A stretch of 8,061 bases of DNA from Nitrosopumilus sp. BACL13 MAG-121220-bin23 (GTDB lineage Archaea > Thermoproteota > Nitrososphaeria > Nitrososphaerales > Nitrosopumilaceae). Shown here piece by piece: positions 5,423 through 8,061 of the stretch. Position numbers and translations under genes: made by a program. The notes under the pieces are model-generated. The model ran no database searches, had not been told where the DNA came from, and saw only the letters and a list, made by a program, of their open reading frames with translations. Within the stretch, counting starts at the first letter, position 1, and every line of letters starts with the position of its first letter. The stretch spans positions 1-8,061 of the forward strand of contig LIAL01000053.1 in NCBI GenBank assembly GCA_001437625.1, written 5' to 3'.

Positions 5423-5524
5423 ATGACAAGCGCAGCAGATGCATGGCCAGTATGGATTCCACTCATTGTTGGTTTAGCACCAGGTTTAGTATACTGGTTA
5501 GCAATTACAGCAAAGAGAAAATAA
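5423..5524 (+). CDS. 33-residue single-span membrane protein, candidate AMO or respiratory accessory subunit
   Basis: The frame starts MTSAADAWPVWIPLIVGLAP and ends in LVYWLAITAKRK. It has a short acidic, Trp-containing N-terminus, one hydrophobic helix (about residues 11-29) and a basic C-terminus, so the C-terminus should face the cytoplasm. I do not recognise a named family. Three things support a real gene: an excellent box A at leaderless spacing, a T-rich 3' tract after the stop, and codon use (GCA, CCA, GTA, TAC, TTA) like the amo genes and unlike the T-ending codons of its neighbours. Archaeal ammonia monooxygenase is reported to have additional small AOA-specific subunits (AmoY, AmoZ) whose genes are linked to amo genes in streamlined genomes. 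This gene, 3.5 kb from amoA, is a candidate, but it could equally be a subunit of another respiratory complex. Confidence 0.72.
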   Translation: MTSAADAWPVWIPLIVGLAPGLVYWLAITAKRK

Positions 5525-5576
5525 AATTTACATCCATTTTTAATTTATTTTTATTATTTTGAATTTAATGTAAATT
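5525..5576 (+). terminator. T-rich 3' region bounded by a 9-base inverted repeat
   Basis: AATTTACAT (5525-5533) begins at the base after the stop codon and pairs perfectly with ATGTAAATT (5568-5576). The 34-base loop is T-rich (four T runs) and is likely the terminator. The repeat is AT-rich, so chance pairing is possible. The remaining gap to 5653 shows no further gene or RNA that I can recognise. Confidence 0.4.
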
Positions 5577-5653
5577 AGGTTTAAGCTTGTTACCTTTCTT
5601 GTTGACTATCTCATCTACTATACCAAAATAGTGGTTCATTTTTAAATAAATTA

Positions 5654-6742
5654 ATGCAGAAATCTATTTTTGGTATTATTTTATTTGTACTTCTACTTCC
5701 TATTTCTCCTATATTTTCTCAAGAATATACTGATACTGATCCTACATTGAGTATATCATTAAATTCTGAAATTAATTTTATTTATCCTGATTCTGATGGC
5801 TATACAATTGTAATTGGATTAATTGAAAATAATGATCCATTAGCTTTTCTTACAAATGTTGTAATTCAAGCAACATTTTTTGACAGTTTTAATTCTAACC
5901 CCCTAGACGTTTCTGAGGGTAAGACTGTTCTCAATGTAATTCCGCCTAATAGTAAATCTCCATTTATCATACGTTCAGAAAACCCTAATCCAAATATATC
6001 TGAGGTACAATTATCTATTTTAAATTTTGATACTTCAAAATCTATTCAAAATAAATTATTTGTATCTGTTAATGGTGTTTTTTTAGATCCAATGTTTGAT
6101 TTCTATGATTCTACTTACACTTTATCATTTTCAGGAGAATTACAAAATGGGTCTGCGCTAATTCAAGAAACTGCTGTTCATCTTGCTTTTTATGATGTTT
6201 TTGATAGAATAATTCAAGTCTCCACAATTGAAATTGGTGATGTTGATATTAATGAAAAAATCCCATTAGAATTAACTGAAAAAATTAATTCTTCTGCAGT
6301 GGGATTTTTATTATTTTCAGAATCTGACACATTTTACTCTACAACTGTAAATGTAAAATTACCTCCGCCTCAAATTATTACAAAATTAGCAACTATTTCT
6401 GACGTTATTGTAACAAGCACATTGGGAAAAACATTGTCTGAAATTAAAGTAGGATCCACTGTAAAAATTGAAAGTAAAACTTTACTCCAATTTGATACTA
6501 ATGAAATTACTTACACCTATTATGTTCAAATTAAAGAAAGTCATTCTAATCTTGATGTGCCCTCAACTATTGAATATATTGGAAACTTTGATGATCAATT
6601 TATTGGAAATGGAGTCAAATTACAGTCATTAGACTGGATTCCTGAAAAAAAAGGATTATTTTTTATTGAAACATTCCTTTGGGATGGAAATAATGTCCCA
6701 ATTGCAGCCAAGGGGCCTCTTGTATCGATCTTGGTAAATTAG
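5654..6742 (+). CDS. secreted beta-sandwich protein, function unknown
   Basis: The 362-residue product begins with a signal peptide (MQKSIFGIILFVLLLPISPIFS, predicted cleavage near residue 22). The mature part lacks cysteine, helix-rich stretches and a C-terminal membrane anchor. It reads as two related beta-rich units: about 30-130, with an ATFFDSF...PPNSKSPFIIRS pattern, and about 135-240, with an LAFYDVFDRII...EKIPLELTE pattern. A third region (about 245-362) has a DWIPEKKGLFFIETFLWDG motif. The 'W-P-x3-G-x5-E-x-F-x-W' theme recurs, as far as I remember, in many secreted or cell-surface thaumarchaeal proteins of unknown role. Codons are strongly T- and A-ending. The ATG at 5654 gives the signal peptide and no other methionine precedes it in frame. 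No box A stands out at normal spacing, although ATTTTTAAATAAA lies immediately before the start. Confidence 0.82.
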   Translation: MQKSIFGIILFVLLLPISPIFSQEYTDTDPTLSISLNSEINFIYPDSDGYTIVIGLIENNDPLAFLTNVVIQATFFDSFNSNPLDVSEGKTVLNVIPPNSKSPFIIRSENPNPNISEVQLSILNFDTSKSIQNKLFVSVNGVFLDPMFDFYDSTYTLSFSGELQNGSALIQETAVHLAFYDVFDRIIQVSTIEIGDVDINEKIPLELTEKINSSAVGFLLFSESDTFYSTTVNVKLPPPQIITKLATISDVIVTSTLGKTLSEIKVGSTVKIESKTLLQFDTNEITYTYYVQIKESHSNLDVPSTIEYIGNFDDQFIGNGVKLQSLDWIPEKKGLFFIETFLWDGNNVPIAAKGPLVSILVN

Positions 6743-6746
6743 TAGA

Positions 6747-6754
6747 TTTATTTT
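6747..6754 (+). promoter_or_regulatory. box A-like promoter of coaD
   Basis: TTTATTTT is centred about 26 bases before the coaD ATG at 6776, inside the 33-base gap after the secreted-protein gene. It suggests that coaD has its own leaderless transcript. Confidence 0.4.
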
Positions 6755-6775
6755 TACAGGATTTTGTAGATTTGT

Positions 6776-7249
6776 ATGTCTAAATTTTCTCTTGTTGCTA
6801 CGGGTGGAACTTTTGATATTATTCATAGAGGTCATCTAACTTTACTTGCAAACTCATTTGAAATTTCTAATAAGGTCATAATTGGTTTAACTAGTGATAA
6901 ATTTATAGAAAAGAAAGGAAAGAACCCCGTTCATAAATATGATGAACGTCTTAAGAATTTATTATTAATTATTTTTAAAGAATTCCCAAACATGCTTTTT
7001 GAAATTATTCAATTAGATAATGATTTTGGACCTGCAGTTTTAGAAAAAGATGTTCAGGCACTTGTTGTAAGTGACGAAACAAATAATCAGGGAAATATTT
7101 TAAATGAATTAAGATCTAAAAATAATCTTCCCCCTGTTGAAATTATCGTGGTTCCAATGTTTTTAGCAAAAGACGGTGTGAGAATTTCTACTACTAGAAT
7201 TAAAAATTCTGAAATTGATTCTGATGGAAACTTACTAGCAATTGACTAG
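6776..7249 (+). CDS. coaD: phosphopantetheine adenylyltransferase, archaeal type
   Basis: The enzyme transfers AMP from ATP to 4'-phosphopantetheine, giving dephospho-CoA, the penultimate step of coenzyme A synthesis, in the cytoplasm. The 157-residue product is a nucleotidylyltransferase-fold protein. GGTFD (10-14) and HRGH (17-20) form the HxGH nucleotide site, and ISTTRI (137-142) is the C-terminal ISSTRI-type motif that contacts ATP phosphates. LTSDKFI (38-44) and Y55-DERLKNL carry further conserved positions. The archaeal family is about 150-160 residues and is distant from bacterial CoaD; this protein fits. A weaker alternative is another small cytidylyltransferase, but the GGTFD and PVHKYDERL pattern favours the archaeal enzyme. 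It has its own box A-like element, although it follows the secreted-protein gene by only 33 bases. Confidence 0.93.
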   Translation: MSKFSLVATGGTFDIIHRGHLTLLANSFEISNKVIIGLTSDKFIEKKGKNPVHKYDERLKNLLLIIFKEFPNMLFEIIQLDNDFGPAVLEKDVQALVVSDETNNQGNILNELRSKNNLPPVEIIVVPMFLAKDGVRISTTRIKNSEIDSDGNLLAID

Positions 7250-7304
7250 TTGCTTACAGTATTTTGAGTAATCTGAATAAAACAAAATTTCTAGATTTAA
7301 TTTC

Positions 7305-7634
7305 ATGACGATAATTAACCACATGATGAAAAAAATAGATGCTGACGTGTCTGATCTTAAACAAGGTCTCCAGCCTGAAAATCTTTCATTTTGGTATGAT
7401 AAAATTATTCGAGAAACAATTGAAATGGTCCCTCCGTGGCTTCAAGATAAAGTTAAGGTTCATCAAGATCCTATCCTTCACATGAAATTTAATTTAGATA
7501 TTTCAAAGCGGGCTGTTAGATATTTTATGATTATAGTTGACAATAATTTAGACGATATGCCATATTCTACAAAATTATATTTTCTTAAAGTTCAAGAATT
7601 AATGTCCACAGAAATGGATAAATCATTAGTTTGA
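7305..7634 (+). CDS. conserved-looking small protein of unknown function
   Basis: The 109-residue product is not recognised. It is soluble, without cysteine, signal peptide or membrane span, and predicted mostly helical. Features include MVPPWLQDKVKV (36-47), HMKFNLDISKRAVRYFMIIVDNN (59-81) and a C-terminal helix YSTKLYFLKVQELM. The start could be the ATG at 7305 or one of the two codons at residues 7 and 8; 7305 is kept because the weak box A-like GAATAAAAC (7275-7283) is then at leaderless spacing. A run of nine T bases (7637-7645) follows the stop. T-ending codon use matches its neighbours. It may be specific to ammonia-oxidizing archaea. It lies between coaD and the zinc-ribbon gene, all on the same strand, but nothing ties it to either. 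Confidence 0.75.
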   Translation: MTIINHMMKKIDADVSDLKQGLQPENLSFWYDKIIRETIEMVPPWLQDKVKVHQDPILHMKFNLDISKRAVRYFMIIVDNNLDDMPYSTKLYFLKVQELMSTEMDKSLV

Positions 7635-7636
7635 CA

Positions 7637-7645
7637 TTTTTTTTT
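7637..7645 (+). terminator. oligo-T terminator
   Basis: Nine consecutive T bases begin two bases after the stop of the 109-residue gene. This is a typical archaeal intrinsic termination signal. It separates that gene from the promoter of the zinc-ribbon gene downstream. Confidence 0.55.
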
Positions 7646-7707
7646 ATTATAGGCACAAATTAGAGATCTAGGTATCTATATCCAACAACTCTCAAGTTTA
7701 TTATAAA

Positions 7708-8061
7708 ATGGACCTATACAGATCAAAACATTCTGATAAACCTTCTAATCGTGATTCATCATCTAATGATAAACCATCTCGTTCTTTTAGAAATTCTGGG
7801 GATCGTGATGACAGAGGCGGAAGAGATGACAGAGGTTCAAGATATTCAAGAGATGACAGAAATTCCAGAGATGGTGGCGATAGAGAACAAACAACTGTAA
7901 CTTGCTCTGATTGCAATGTCGAATGTACAGTTCCATTTGTTCCAAGAAGCAATAAACCAGTTTACTGTAGTGATTGTTTTAGAAAATACAAACCAGATGA
8001 GCCAAGAGATGACAGAGGCGGAAGAGATGACAGAGGCGGAAGAGATGACAGAGGCGGAAGA
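7708..8061 (+). CDS. DDRGGR-repeat protein with CxxC-x17-CxxC zinc ribbon (partial, 3' end beyond window)
   Basis: The first 118 codons are present and the frame is open at the window end. Residues 1-60 are low-complexity and charged, with Ser, Asp, Arg and Gly and several DDRGGR-type units. A compact zinc ribbon follows at C66-x2-C69-x17-C87-x2-C90 (CSDCNVECTVPFVP...KPVYCSDCF). From residue 101, DDRGGR units repeat without interruption. CxxC-x17-CxxC ribbons of this kind, ending in PVYCxxCF, are a known small-protein domain. RGG-type tails are known in RNA-binding and RNA-chaperone proteins, so a nucleic-acid-binding role, perhaps RNA, is inferred. A TCTATATC box lies about 30 bases before the ATG. 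A frame on the other strand in this region is only a shadow of the repeats. Confidence 0.85.
   Translation, partial: MDLYRSKHSDKPSNRDSSSNDKPSRSFRNSGDRDDRGGRDDRGSRYSRDDRNSRDGGDREQTTVTCSDCNVECTVPFVPRSNKPVYCSDCFRKYKPDEPRDDRGGRDDRGGRDDRGGR
8008..8061 (+). repeat. three perfect 18-base tandem repeats encoding DDRGGR
   Basis: The unit GATGACAGAGGCGGAAGA is present three times without change at 8008-8025, 8026-8043 and 8044-8061, and may continue past the window end. A single exact copy also lies at 7807-7824, with degenerate copies at 7825-7842 and 7852-7869. Units are in frame with the coding sequence. Confidence 0.95.

Noticed and set aside
7701..7952. Open frame of 83 codons on the - strand
   Set aside because: It is the antisense of the Ser/Asp/Arg-rich repeats of the zinc-ribbon gene and gives a low-complexity Leu/Ser-rich product with no promoter.
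7807..8061. Possible CRISPR array from the short repeats
   Set aside because: Copies are 18 bases, contiguous or degenerate, in frame and without unique spacers. They encode DDRGGR units.

Overview
The window comes from an ammonia-oxidizing archaeon, most likely a marine or aquatic Nitrosopumilus-like member of the Thaumarchaeota (Nitrososphaerota). The main evidence is a collinear amoC-amoX-amoA cluster on the + strand, with AmoA of the usual 216 residues. The DNA is AT-rich, genes are short and closely packed, box A elements lie about 25-30 bases before start codons (leaderless transcripts), and no tRNA gene encodes CCA.

Positions 1-1901 hold three subunits of the membrane copper enzyme ammonia monooxygenase. 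Each gene has its own box A-like promoter. amoB, the usual neighbour of amoC, is not in the window and probably lies just upstream. Positions 2031-2966 hold an orphan GATC-type adenine methyltransferase that ends one base from a tRNA-Thr(GGT) gene, followed by tRNA-Leu(TAA). Positions 3147-4524 hold two divergent putative regulators: a small RHH-like protein with a Cys/His zinc site, and a winged-helix protein fused to a cobalamin-binding-like module without the canonical histidine motif. tRNA-Ile(GAT), a thioredoxin-fold peroxiredoxin-like protein and tRNA-Ala(TGC) follow.

Positions 5423-5524 encode a 33-residue single-span membrane protein that is easily missed. It has a near-ideal leaderless promoter and codon use like the amo genes. 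It is a candidate accessory subunit of ammonia monooxygenase or of another abundant membrane complex. The rest holds a secreted beta-rich protein, archaeal phosphopantetheine adenylyltransferase (coaD), a 109-residue protein of unknown function, and the start of a DDRGGR-repeat protein with a CxxC-x17-CxxC zinc ribbon, cut by the window end.

Functionally the window joins core energy metabolism (ammonia oxidation), translation (four tRNAs), coenzyme A synthesis and several small regulators. There is no sign of a CRISPR array, insertion sequence or prophage. No stretch over 300 bases lacks a gene.
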